DNA of 64,000 nucleotides from Entrophospora sp. SA101 (Eukaryota > Glomeromycota > Glomeromycetes > Entrophosporales > Entrophosporaceae): positions 23,438 to 87,437 of the forward strand of contig CAUDNR010001691.1 in assembly GCA_958430865.1 (NCBI GenBank), read 5' to 3'. This document shows positions 1 to 10,919 of the stretch, one piece after another; positions within the stretch are counted from its first letter, which is position 1; each line of letters starts with the position of its first letter. The translations under genes and the position numbers were made by a program. Below the pieces are notes generated by a model. The model made no database searches, was not told the origin of the DNA, and saw only the letters and a list, made by a program, of their open reading frames with translations.

Positions 1-89
1 ACACCAAATAATATATTTTTCAAAAAAGGTTCTAAATTTATTTTAAATTTTTTATTTCATCAACTAATGATTTCAACTTATCCCACTGA
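1..89 (-). pseudogene. Truncated 3' exon of Sub1/PC4 (copy 1)
   Basis: The minus strand reads the end of a PC4/Sub1 coactivator: QWDKLKSLVDEIKNLK and a stop at 38-40. It is identical to 748-836 downstream. The homology stops at position 89, in the middle of the exon, so this copy is cut at that point. It sits where an intron of the neighbouring phosphatase should be. I read it as the right end of an earlier copy of a 747-bp duplicated unit that begins outside the window. Confidence 0.7.
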
Positions 90-158
90 ATTAATTAAAT
101 TATTTGATAATAATAATTATTACTATTATCTATTTATTTGATTATTACTGTTATTTAG

Positions 159-559
159 ATTATTTAATAAGAAGTCATAAAGTTAAAGAAAATGGTTATG
201 TTATAGAACATAATGGTAAATGCATAACTGTTTTTTCAGCACCTAATTACTGGTAAGTAAATCTGATTGTATGGTTTTATGCATCATTCATTCATCATTC
301 ATACATTAATTTGATTTTTTGATTTTTTATCAATCAAAAGTGACACAATGGGAAACAAAGGAGCATTTATTGTCATCACACCAGACTTGGAGTTAAATTA
401 CAAGACATTCACTGCTGTGGTAAGTTTGAATCTCATACATCTTATATATATATAATATATTCATTTCTCATCATTCATATATTTATATTTTGTATATAGC
501 CACATCCAAATGTTAAACCAATGGCATATGCAAGACAGTTAGGAGGTTTACTTTCATGA
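159..559 (+). CDS. PPT1: Protein phosphatase 5 (PPT1/PP5), last three exons only
   Basis: PP5 is a PPP-family Ser/Thr phosphatase, normally with N-terminal TPR repeats, that acts on Hsp90 clients. Only the C-terminal end is visible, in exons 159-252, 341-419 and 500-559. They encode [14 protein letters not shown], then [17 protein letters not shown] (the SAPNYC motif is diagnostic of PPP phosphatases), then [16 protein letters not shown]. That last stretch matches the PP5 C-terminus rather than PP1 or PP2A. Splice sites are canonical (gtaagt donors). The upstream part is off the window, and the preceding 158 bases contain a foreign Sub1 fragment, so this may be a duplicated tail rather than the functional gene. 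Confidence 0.85.
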
Positions 560-784
560 CACTATTATTTATAGCATAAAATTAAATAATGTTATATAAA
601 TATGAACAATCTTTTAATTATTAATAAATTTTGTAATTTTATTTTACAATAAATTTATCAATATATTAATATTAACAATAACAATTATAATTTATAATAT
701 CAATTTTTTATTAATCAAATAATTCAAAAAAATATTTAGTAATACTAACACCAAATAATATATTTTTCAAAAAAGGTTCTAAAT

Positions 785-995
785 TTATTTTAAATTTTTT
801 ATTTCATCAACTAATGATTTCAACTTATCCCACTGATCCAATTGTAATGAAATACCTTATAATATGTATATATATTTTTATAATACATTTATACTAATAT
901 TAATGTTTTAATTATTAAATTAAAAATCACCTTTTTTAGTTGGCATAGGTGTTCCTCCATCAACCTCAAAAAACTCTCAAATATCTATGGTGCAG
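785..995 (-). pseudogene. Sub1/PC4 transcriptional coactivator, 3' fragment with a stop
   Basis: PC4/Sub1 is a small ssDNA-binding RNA polymerase II coactivator. The minus strand shows two exons. The one at about 931-995 encodes EFFEVDGGTPMPTKK, and the last one at 785-855 encodes GISLQLDQWDKLKSL to the stop. In family members the IDIREYW-like strand precedes this. Here it reads IDI-stop-EFF, with TGA at 977-979 where Arg is expected. No earlier exons are recognisable upstream. The gene is therefore a truncated, broken copy, or this stretch has a sequencing error. Confidence 0.7.
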
Positions 996-1022
996 ATCAT
1001 TTATAATCATTAATTGCTTATA

Positions 1023-1190
1023 ATAACTATACATGAAGTTGAAACTATTTTGACCGTTTTGCAGATCTGGTCAAAATAGGGTCAAAATAAGGTCGAAACT
1101 GATTTTTACTATATATATAATTGCCTCAAGTCAAAACATTTTGACTTTGGGGTTTTAATTTCGACATCATGTATAATAACAATTGGTCAA
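1023..1190. mobile_element. Small inverted-repeat (MITE-like) element
   Basis: The left end (ataactatacatgaagttga at 1023) is an imperfect inverse of the right end (1161-1190). The core carries several copies of the words gtcaaaat and ggtcaaaat. There is no ORF, and target-site duplications are not clear. Confidence 0.4.
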
Positions 1191-1596
1191 CTTCAAAACA
1201 CTAAAAAAAACTTATTGGCTGGTTTTTTCTTAAACTGAAAATTGGCCGAGCCTTAGCATTTTGAAAATTCCGAATTTTGTTATACACCTAAGAAATTGAG
1301 ACTAAGTAAATTTCGTGTAACAACTTTTTTTCATAAAAATATTTTCTACAACATACATTTGATTTTATTTATTAATAAACAAAAGTTCTTTACAACAAAA
1401 AAGTTTAACGAACATATTACATTAAAAGAAAATCATTACCAATTTTGGTCACGAGATTCAAAATATCGTAACACGAAAATTATTGTTGTATTTCTGAGCA
1501 TAACTTTCAAATTTAAAAAATCTATGGAAAGAAAATTTGAGACATATTTTTTAGATTAATAGCAGGGCTGGCTGCGTAACTCAAATGAGCACTTGG
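1191..1596. other. Intergenic, no supported gene
   Basis: AT-rich sequence. The 87-codon open frame here has no recognisable composition or motif and no splice context. I see nothing else supportable. Confidence 0.5.
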
Positions 1597-1635
1597 CTAA
1601 ACTGAGCATAATGGACATTCGTTTATCATATCGTG

Positions 1636-1645
1636 NNNNNNNNNN
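1636..1645. other. Assembly gap (10 N)
   Basis: Ten consecutive N mark a scaffold join of unknown true length. It lies exactly at the 3' end of the NTF2 half-gene, so that gene cannot be followed across it. Confidence 0.99.
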
Positions 1646-2286
1646 GTACAAATATCATTATCATGATCATGAACACCATCACTTTCATCACCATCGTCAT
1701 CATTATTATCATCATCATCAAGTAAGAATCTTATAATATCATTCAAAACAAAATAACCATTCGGTTGCGTGGCAAGAAAAAATGTTTGTGCAAATTTTCT
1801 AGATGGTTCGTCATGATTACTCATCATGCCCAATACTTGAATGATTATTCCATTATCTTTTGATGCTTGACAGTCCACACTTGTCACAGCAACTCTACAT
1901 TTTTCAAAATTCAATGATTTAATTTTTTCTTTGATTTCCTTGTAAGTCAAAAAAATAAAAAAAAAATTTTTTTAATATTTAATATCAATATATAAATATT
2001 GGTTACTATTGGTTATAATTTATGCCCGAATGTATGGATTTTAACAATATTTTTTTTAAGCATATTAACATTAACTAACCTTATCACCGATCAAGGTTTT
2101 TACTATTTCACCTTCAACACCATGGTTAAAATGAGAATTTTTTCCATAAAAGCAATGAAGACGATTTGGTTGTTTATGTAAGAAAGTATAATACTCTTGT
2201 ACGAATATCCATCCAATTTCATTAATGTCAATAACAGGTGGAGAAGTGTTAGCTTTTTCGTTAATAGGTTGTTGTTGTAGGTCCAT
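1646..2286 (-). CDS. NTF2 domain half of a G3BP/Bre5-like RNA-binding protein
   Basis: Two minus-strand exons, 2286-2080 and 1938 down to the gap. They join in frame at GDK/EIKEKIKSLNF. Together they give a complete NTF2-like fold: IGWIFVQEYYTFLHKQPNRL, then HCFYGKNS, then QASKDNGIIIQVLGMMSN, then KFAQTFFLATQPNGYFVLND. An acidic Asp/Asn stretch follows and runs into the N gap. In G3BP/Bre5 proteins NTF2 is followed by a disordered linker and an RRM; these act in stress granules and as ubiquitin-protease cofactors. The matching RRM half lies on the opposite strand at 3180-4283, so the gene is split by an inversion or a misassembly. Confidence 0.85.
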
Positions 2287-3023
2287 TTGTGTTATAAATC
2301 AATATTATTTGTATTTGTGTCCAAAATATAAAATTCACATCACTGATCTTTACCAAAATAAAAATAATTTCACGATGTGATAATCCGACGCAGCAATCAA
2401 TTGTTAAACAAAAATTTTTTTGAATATCCTATTTATAATGATTCAAATTTAATAAAATAGACTATTGTCTTGACCCAACTGATGTGATTTTTTTGCTCTT
2501 TACGACGAAGAAGACGCAATCCAATCCCAACTTAACTTTAATGTTAACGTGCTACGCGAGATCAAAGATTTAATATCACGGCATGCAAAAGCTCACGTTG
2601 CCTTTTTATACTAATAAGAGACAGCGACATGGAAAATTTCTCATTTATTTGTGTTAAGCAAGGAAATATCAACCACAACACATAATATCAATAATCATAA
2701 TGTCTTTTAGTCTTTTACACTAATTAAAGATGTTCCCCAAAAGCTGGTACTTTGATTATTTTGTTTCTTGATCATTTTGTGTGATGTTAATATATACATA
2801 AAAACAGAAGATTTGGCGATCACATATTATTAATCGTAATTTTACCTCAGAGACGCATATATGAGAGATTTGATCATAAAATTCAATATATTTATTAATT
2901 TGCAAAAGCTTTTAATTAACAGTTAGACTAAGAAACATATTCACATCTGTTCGTACAAAATAAATTTCTGCACATTATTAATATTTTATAATTCTACTCT
3001 CATAATAAGATAAATACATAAAT
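2287..3023. other. Probable promoter of the NTF2 half plus repeat relic
   Basis: No gene is seen. Bases about 2453-2510 resemble, in reverse complement, a stretch inside the inverted-repeat element at 35770-35840 (shared aaaatagactatt and gtcttgacc). This is probably an old transposon end. Confidence 0.4.
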
Positions 3024-3172
3024 TTAATCATTTCGCTCTTTTTTACGCCATTTACGAGCATGATTATCTTCCTAGTGTTTCATGAAAGTGTAATCATTTG
3101 AGAAAGTTGCACCGCATTTAAGACAGTTAATTGTTTCATCACTTTCTGATGATGATGATTCCGAGGATTTCT
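3024..3172 (-). pseudogene. C2H2 zinc-finger protein, C-terminal fragment
   Basis: The minus strand reads SESDETINCLKCGATF, then NDYTFMKH, a TAG (3072-3074), then EDNHARKWRKKERND and a stop at 3024-3026. CxxC..H..H spacing fits one C2H2 finger with a basic tail. The in-frame TAG sits between the two His residues, where Trp would be a one-base change. No upstream exon is visible, because the sequence changes abruptly to the + strand RRM gene at about 3172-3180. I cannot name the family. Confidence 0.5.
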
Positions 3173-3179
3173 AATCAGT

Positions 3180-4283
3180 TGTAAATGATAAACCTATTCC
3201 TATTCAACAATCCACTTCACTTCAAAACCATCATGTTGTTGCTAATACTCCCATTCAATCAACAGCCAATAGTCAATCCACACAAACTAAATTACCTCTA
3301 GTAAACGTTAATAAGTCACCAAAATTGTTGCCCCAAGATATTAGTCAAACTATTAGCAAAGTTGATGACGAACAATTAACTACTACTGACACTATAAATG
3401 AACCCGAACCTGCATTAGAAAATGAAATTACAACAAATGGTGTAGATAAAGCTCAAAAGACCAACAATGAACAAGTTAAAAACACTATTCAAGAACCTGT
3501 TAAAAAACTTACTTCAATTGTTACCACCAAACCTAATAACGATGGCAATAATAATAATAATAACACCCAATCATTAAATAAATCTACTCCTCCAGTAAAG
3601 ACATGGGCAAATTTAGCTGCAAATAATGCTGATAAATGGAATAATGAAGCTTTGTTAGACCCTAAAGGACATGTGACAACTGTTACTACTCCTATAGTAA
3701 AAAATCAAAGAAACTCATTACAGCAACAAAAACGTGATAATCATGATAGTCATGATCGTTCTCAAGATGGACAAAGAATTGGTGTTCGTCGTGTCAGTGG
3801 TAAATGAAATGTGTTACTAATAAAATGTTATTTTGTCATTGCATACACAATTATTTAATTAACTTATTAACCTATTGACTAATTAATTTAATGAATAAAT
3901 ACTAGAAACAGGATTTTCCATCTATGTCAAAGGTGTTAAACCTGGTATGACTTATGATTTATTGAAGGGTAAATTTTCAAAATTTGGTAATGTTAAACAT
4001 CTTGACGTTGTTCCTACAAGAGTAAGTACTAACTTTATAATTAATTAAAAAAAAAACTTTTTTGATAATAATAATAATCAATCAACGTTTACTAATTAAA
4101 TTTATTAATGATGGACAGAATTGTGCATTTGTAGAATATTCTTCATCAGAAGCATATCAGTATGCCCTCAATGCAAAATCTATTGAGGTGAATAATGTCA
4201 CTCTTTATATTGAAGAACGTCGACCCCCTCGACGCAATAATTATAATAATAAAGGTGTTCAACAACATAATAGAAATTATTAA
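3180..4283 (+). CDS. RRM half of the G3BP/Bre5-like protein
   Basis: Three exons: 3180-3799, 3906-4021 and 4119-4283. The first encodes a disordered Ser/Thr/Asn/Gln linker with WANLAANNADKW and an Arg-rich end. The next two form an RRM: SIYVKGVKPGMTYDLLKGKF contains RNP2 (IYVKGV), and CAFVEYSS is the RNP1 region. An RG/RN-rich tail follows. Exon phases join in frame. An acceptor (tctaatcag) precedes the first exon, and no start codon with a conserved N-terminus is present. The half therefore looks like the continuation of the NTF2 half on the other strand at 1646-2286. As it stands, neither half is a complete gene. Confidence 0.8.
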
Positions 4284-4534
4284 TTATTCTGGCATTTATT
4301 TATTTATATAATAAATATATAAAATATTGTATATATTCAGCAAAAATCGAAATAAAGAGCAATGAAATCATTACTATTGTTTCCTTCTTGTTTAGGTGAG
4401 GTCTAACTTGATTAATTTGATATTAAAAGAAAGAGATTAAGATTAATTGCCTTACTGTTTGGAGTTTGTTCTTAATCTCAATTGAAAATAAAAAATACAT
4501 TTAATAATCTCTTCTAAATACCAAATTTTCATAT
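4284..4534. other. Intergenic, 3' flank of the RRM gene
   Basis: AT-rich. A directly repeated word around 4425-4490 (agattaagattaattgcc, cttaatctcaattg) is partly self-complementary and could form a weak hairpin. Nothing else is visible. Confidence 0.3.
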
Positions 4535-4960
4535 CTAAATAGAAACATGTAATGCTATTTTCCATCTATTTGGTAATAATTGTTCAATTATTTCATTCCA
4601 TTTACTAATAAAAACTCCAGTAAAACTAATTAAAATAGAGATTTTGCATTCCCAATCCTCCACTTTGTAACAAATAATATTTGATTTAACCCATATTTGT
4701 TTTAAGATATTAAGAACATGCAAGGAAAATAACGAGTTTTGAACACAACGGATGCTGATTATTAACAAGAGAAAATATTGATATTTTCTCCTTATGGGAA
4801 GATTATCCTCAAATAGGTCAAGCAACTTGAATGTCTGTTATTTTCGACCCTTTGGTTCGTGAGTGATTTTTGTCTATTTGTATGATCATAGAAAGGAGCT
4901 AAAGTCGCATTAAAATCATCTGCAATAATTATGGGATTGTCATCTTTTTGCTTTGTTATA
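4535..4960 (-). mobile_element. Non-LTR-retroelement-like endonuclease remnant
   Basis: The minus strand from about 4960 reads NPIIIADDFNATLAPFYDH. This resembles the GDFNA motif of the exonuclease-endonuclease-phosphatase domain of LINE elements, with the Gly changed to Asp. After a frame change it continues as a 96-codon open frame with KVEDWECKIS and WNEIIEQLLPNRW. No reverse transcriptase motif was found. It is degraded and short; the family is inferred from the single motif. Confidence 0.4.
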
Positions 4961-6275
4961 CCACTCAGTCATAATAATGCTCTAAACCTTGTTAAGTTCT
5001 ATAAAAAAGTAATAATATTAAATCCAAACCTTTTTAAGTGTCACGACTCGTTAACATTTCTTTTGCATTTCTTCTATTGAGTACTGCATATGGTTGTTGG
5101 TGTTATGGTTTTTTATTGTGGTTGTAGGTTTTTTCTTGAGATTATGTTAGGTTAAAAAAGTGATCGATTTAAAATACAGGCAGGATGATTGGCATTCTAG
5201 TCGATATAATTTTGAGCAAAATGTTGGAAATGTTGTGATTATAATGGTATTTTATCCCTTCTATCATTTGCAGAAGACGCATTATACAAGTGGATTGTAC
5301 AAAATATAGAACTATTTACAGGTGACACACTACTCCTCTATAATAGGCAATATGATAATATGAAAATGGTCAGCTAATTTTTCTAAATTTTGGGTGAAAG
5401 AAAGAGATCAACCACTTTCCACCAATCTCGGCAACCACTTTGAGTTTGATGATAGCTACCTATTCAAAAGTCTTAAAACCTTTCCAGGATCAGGAAAATT
5501 GGTGACCCTTCACATAAAAAGGATAGTCTCGACCAAAACTTATTATTGCCTTCGCCTCAAAACCTCCTTCTCCAACCAAATATTTTGTTCTAGTGAGAGT
5601 GAATAACTTGGTGGATCTAGAGTCTTTTATAGCTAAATCAACATTCTTCCAATATATATCTTTACTTATACTAGGTCCAATCACGCTCAGGAATTGACTA
5701 TTGTTTTTCACGTAAGAATTCGCTTACATGAAAACATTGTCCTTGACCTGGTCTTAATGGTTGTTCATTTTCACCCAAAATTGTTTTAACCGCGAAATAT
5801 AAAGTAACCAAAATGTAGATTTTTCCCAGGCTTAAAGATAGTAACCTGACTTCATTTGTATTATTTTCTTCAAACATAGTTATCAATTTCTTCCAAAAAG
5901 TATTTTTTACTATCTTACTACATCAGATCGCTCACGTTCATCAATACATATGCCTCTATTATATTTTTGCCTTCCGATCCCTTTTTTTTAAAACAATGTC
6001 TTCCAGTTGTCTCTCTGAATTGTTTTTTGTTTTACATATCGGTCAATGAAAGGTTTTTTCTGATTAAATATAATCAATTAGTCACTGAATTTTAAGAGCA
6101 AAATTACATCATTTAAAAATATTAATTATTTACCCCACGCTTTTTGAATATCTTAATCTAGCGTCTAAAAATAAATTGATGATCAAATATCTTAAACATT
6201 AGTTTGTGTTCATGTATTGATAATCAATTTATTATTTATATATTTATATAAATATATTGAATTAATTTTATAACA
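4961..6275. other. Degraded sequence, two overlapping minus-strand ORF pieces
   Basis: Minus-strand frames 5886-5698 and 5711-5490 overlap and look like one old coding sequence broken by a frameshift (CFHVSEFLR continuing as KNNSQFLSVIGPSISKDIYW). I do not recognise the protein. The rest is AT-rich with no supported gene. About 250 bases before 6276 probably serve as the promoter of the next gene. Confidence 0.35.
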
Positions 6276-6375
6276 ATGACGTGTAATAAAACCACTACTA
6301 AAATTTTGATTGGGACTACGGGTAGCGTTGCAAGTATTAAACTGCCATTACTTGTAAAATCTTTATTGGAGGTTA

Positions 6376-6438
<63 letters not shown>

Positions 6439-7330
6439 GAATAATGTCATTTTAAATTGTTAGGAATTAATTATTTTCAATTTTCAATTTCAATAGTTTG
6501 AAAATGTAGAATTAAAAATCATTTCTACTGATAGAGCTTTACATTTTTTTGATAAAGAAGCAATAAAGAAAGATTATGGAATACAAGTCACAACGGATGA
6601 AGACGAATGGAAGGTAGAGATTAAAATTAATTAACTTATTATATGAATAAATAAATAAAAATAATCAATATTATTTATACAAATAAGACTTGGGATAAAA
6701 TTTCAGATCCGGTTTTACACATTGAGGTAAAATATAATATTATTTATATATATTTTAACCTTACAAAATATTTTTTTATTAACAAATCAAAAATAAATTT
6801 CAAATTTACAAAAAGTATCGAAATTGGGCAGATGTTTTTTTAATTGCACCATTGGATGCTAATACACTTGCAAAAATAGCAAATGGATTATGCGATAATT
6901 TACTTGTTAGTGGATCATTTTCTTTCATTAATATATAGCAACAATAATATTTAACGTATATAACATTTATAATAAAACTACCAATTTATTTAGACTTGTA
7001 TATTAAGGGCATGGGAATTGGGAAAACCGGTGATAGTATGTCCAGCAATGAATACTCATATGTGGAATAATCAATTTACTGCACAGCATTTATCGATTCT
7101 AAAGAAACAATTAAATTTTGACATTATTCAACCAATTAGTAAAACTTTGGCTTGTGGAGACACAGGTTAGGATTTAAATCCAAAGTAAATAAATACATTA
7201 CATATTATACATTTGTGTATTTATATAAATATATTATTTAGGTGTTGGAGCAATGGTTGAAGTTTATACGATAGTTGAATATATTCAAAATAAATTGCTT
7301 TTAATACGAAAGTCTGAAAATAAAGATTGA
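6276..7330 (+). CDS. CAB3: Phosphopantothenoylcysteine decarboxylase (CAB3/HAL3 family)
   Basis: This flavoprotein decarboxylates 4'-phospho-N-pantothenoylcysteine to 4'-phosphopantetheine in CoA synthesis. Six exons: 6276-6369, 6497-6613, 6688-6726, 6816-6905, 6994-7165 and 7242-7330. Motifs in order: GTTGSVASIK (flavin-binding N-terminus); VLHIEYRNWADVFLIAP, which carries the active-site His; NTLAKIANGLCDNLLT; PAMNTHMW (the PXMNXXMW substrate motif); and LACGDTGVGAM, which carries the catalytic Cys. All key residues are present and the size suits a stand-alone enzyme. Intron 1 contains a long (TTA)n tract. A same-strand neighbour starts 80 bases downstream. Confidence 0.95.
6376..6437. repeat. 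(TTA)n microsatellite in an intron
   Basis: About twenty perfect ATT/TTA triplets lie inside intron 1 of the decarboxylase gene. Confidence 0.95.
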
Positions 7331-7409
7331 ATTCCTCATTAAATAATATTTTATTATGTGATCGACATGCGCTTAATTTCATCTTGATTAGATTTTATTA
7401 AAACAAAAA

Positions 7410-10400
7410 ATGTCAATATATGTTTTAGGAAGATGTGGAATGCTAAACAGATATTTAATTAGCCCTTACATAAAAACGCCAACATTACATTTATTTGAAA
7501 CTTTCCAACAAAATAAAAAAATTTTTAAACAAAAAATTTTTTATTCTCAATTTTCGGCATTATCTTCCAATGGTAACAATTAATGTCATTATACGTAAAT
7601 AATGAATATATTTATATTTATATACATTGATTTGAAATTAGGAGAAGTTCCAATAAGAACGCATACTTGTGGTGAGTTACGAATTGTTAATGTTGGACAG
7701 CATGTTGTGTTAAATGGATGGGCTCAGAAAATCCAGTAAGTAATTATATAATGATAGTTTTTTTAATTAAAAAATAAACAAAAAACAATTTATAATAAAT
7801 TTATATAGTAAGTTATCACCTGGACTGATATTCCTACCTATCCGTGATTCTCATGGTATAACACAACTTGTATTAAGAAACGAGAACTTGTCTAATAATA
7901 AAAAACCCGATTTGCTTGAAAAATTATCCAACTTATCCATCGAAAGCGTTATTTCTATACAAGGCATGGTTATGGGGCGACCTAAAGAAACTATAAATAA
8001 AGTAATCTTATTGATTTTAAATAATAATATATCATCACTATCACTATCACTATTAAAATAAAAACTTTTAAATATTAGAATATGGAAACTGGAGAAATTG
8101 AAGTGGAAATTAATGATTTAGTTTGCTTAAACCCTGCAATCAAATTACCATTTTTTGTTTCAGATAAATTGGTATAAATGATTTATTAAATAATTTATTT
8201 AGTTATTAAAGAATTAAAATAAACAACTTAATTTTTATAATTCTTAGCCTAATGAAGAAGTCAGATTCAAACATAGATTCGTTGATTTAAGAAGTGAACT
8301 TCTCCAGAAAAATCTTCGTAAACGCTCTTTAACATCATCAATTATTCGTGACTTTCTTAAAAGTGAAGGTATATAACACTTTCCAATGTTTATTATAATG
8401 TAATTCACATTATTAAAAAATTATTTTTATCGTTAGGATTTCTCGAGGTAGAAACACCCATATTATTCAAATCAACTCCAGAAGGTGCACGAGAATTTAT
8501 TGTACCAACAAGAACAAAAGGGTCATTTTACGCTTTAACACAAAGCCCACAACAAGTTTGTCCATTTTATATGTTTATATATTCTTTTTTATATTTAATC
8601 GTTTGGAGTTTACCTGTAGTTAAAATAGATTTGTTTGACTCATCAAGTACAAACAATTACTTATGGCAGGAGGAATTGACAAATATTTTCAATTTGCAAA
8701 ATGTTTTCGTGATGAGGATTTAAGAACTGATCGTCAACCAGAATTTACTCAAGTGGGAGACTTTTTTATTTTTCTTATTTTAAAAATTGTTGTTTATGCT
8801 TTTAAATTAATCAATTTAATTGTTTATTTAGATTGATTTGGAAATATCATTCATTTCAATGTCTGGTATCAAATCACTAATCGAGAAATTGTTGGTTAAA
8901 ATATGGAAGGATGCTTTAAACATTGATTTAAATCCATTTCCTACGATTTCTTATGAAAAAGCTATGTCTAAAGTAATCAATCAATACATCTTCCATTTTT
9001 TAATATTAATCAAATCATAGAACAATAATAACAATATAACAATAAATCCTATTGTTTAGTATGGTTCTGATAAGCCAGATACACGATATGAAATGGAGGT
9101 AATTAATTAAAAGTTACATTTATTAATTATTAATTATTTATTATTATTAAAAATTATATTTGGTTTCCAGATTAAAAATATATCTCAACATTTATCTGAT
9201 ATTTTGGGAAATTCTTCAGAAATTATTGAATGTCTTGTCATTAAAAAGAGTGATAATTCCATTCTAAGTCAAATCAAACACCTAATTTCATCTCATAATG
9301 ATCAAGAAATTAAGTTGTCAAGTGATGTATGGTATAAATACGCTTAACGTTAATCTCATCTATTTGTGTATTCACACATATTTTATTTAATTTTGAAAGT
9401 GTTTAATAATCACGCACATGCGTGCATACACATACTTTTTAGAACATTGATCTACTCAAAATTACACCAAAAAATCTAGATTCATGGTTATCTAAATCAA
9501 AAATTATACAAAAGTCATCTTTAATAAAATCATCTCAAGACATATTAACAAATGTATTAAATGTCGAAGTTGGTGATTTGATTGTCTTAAATATAAGAAA
9601 CAAATTTTCTTCAGTAAGATAAATTTTTAGTGTATTTTCTTTGAATTTTTCTAAATAATAATAATGATTATTATTTTAGGGAAGTTGGACACCTTTAGGT
9701 CGTATTCGGGTTATAGCAGCAAAACTTTTACAATCAAAAGGTATTAAATTAAAAAATATTTTTATTTATTTTTATTTTTATATGTTTAAATAAGAAAATT
9801 ATGACTTTTTTATGTAGGATTAATGAAAATTGACGGTTCACAATATAACTTTTTATGGGTTGATTCATTCCCATTATTTACCAATGATGATGATACTGGG
9901 CGTTTAATATCGAATCATCATCCATTCACTGCACTAATGCCAGAAGATATCGATTTACTTGATAAAAATCCTGAAAAAGTAAAAATATTCTTGATGATTT
10001 TTTAAAAAATCAAAAATTTTATTTAACCTATTATTTAATAGGTTCGTGGCCAGCATTATGATTTGGTGTTGAATGGTGTTGAAATAGGTGGTGGTTCTAT
10101 TCGTATACACTCTCCAATTTTACAAGATAAAATATTTAATGATATTTTAAAGGTATAATATGATATAAATGAATGACAAATGTTTTTAAAAAATTCAACG
10201 ATCCTGACATATATCATTGTGCTCATTTAGTTAAATCAAGAGGAAAAAGAAAGTTTTAGTCATTTAATAGCTGCTTTGGGATCTGGATGTCCGCCGCATG
10301 GTGGTATTGCATTAGGTTTGTTTGTTACTAGTGAATATATTTTTTATAATATACACACCAACTAAAACAAATAAGCAATTATTAGGATTTGACCGTCTCA

Positions 10401-10543
10401 TGGCAATTATTTGTAATACCGACTCTATTAGGAATGTTATGGCATTTCCAAAAACTACATCTGGAAACGACTTGACTGTATCAAGTCCCTCAAAAATTTC
10501 AAATGAAAAATTACTGGAATATGGCATTCAATTGATTGATTAA
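7410..10543 (+). CDS. MSD1: Mitochondrial aspartyl-tRNA synthetase
   Basis: A class II synthetase of the bacterial/mitochondrial type (yeast MSD1, human DARS2) that charges mitochondrial tRNA-Asp. It is read through 16 exons with consistent phases. Order: basic, Ser/Phe-rich presequence ([16 protein letters not shown] start); OB-fold anticodon domain ([28 protein letters not shown]); motif 1 region ([31 protein letters not shown]); motif 2 ([16 protein letters not shown]); the GAD-type insertion, with [21 protein letters not shown] and [12 protein letters not shown]; and motif 3 ([20 protein letters not shown]). Exon 10 most likely ends at 9326 with a gtatgg donor. No broken codon was seen. 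The ATG at 7410 is the first in frame. Confidence 0.95.
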
Positions 10544-10919
10544 TTGATTGATTGATTGGTTTTAATTACTAATTATAATAAATTATTACAAGATGATAAT
10601 ATTAATGAAATGGTTTACCACCACAACTAGTTTTTTGTTGATAAAAATTTTCTAATTTGCGGATCGATCATCTTAATTTTTTTTTAATTCACAAAATCGG
10701 ATTCGAATAGAAAGTCATGTTACAAATTTAGATGCGCACATTTTTGAACATTACGGCAAGTATTGCAAACTGATCCGTCGTCTGATTTTAACTCGATCAA
10801 TGATATAATTGGAATCGTGATATCAACTAGTATATTAATATATATGGTTAGATAGCATACACTCGCACACATGATTAAAAATTGGAAGCCTGATGTGGGC
10901 AAACTTTATTCAATGAAAA
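10544..10919. other. Intergenic, no gene seen
   Basis: The 3' flank of the synthetase begins with a short (TTGA)n run. Open frames here are short and lack motifs. Confidence 0.5.

Noticed and set aside
1296..1559. 87-residue + strand gene
   Set aside because: The composition is that of translated AT-rich spacer, there is no ATG start, and no motif was seen.
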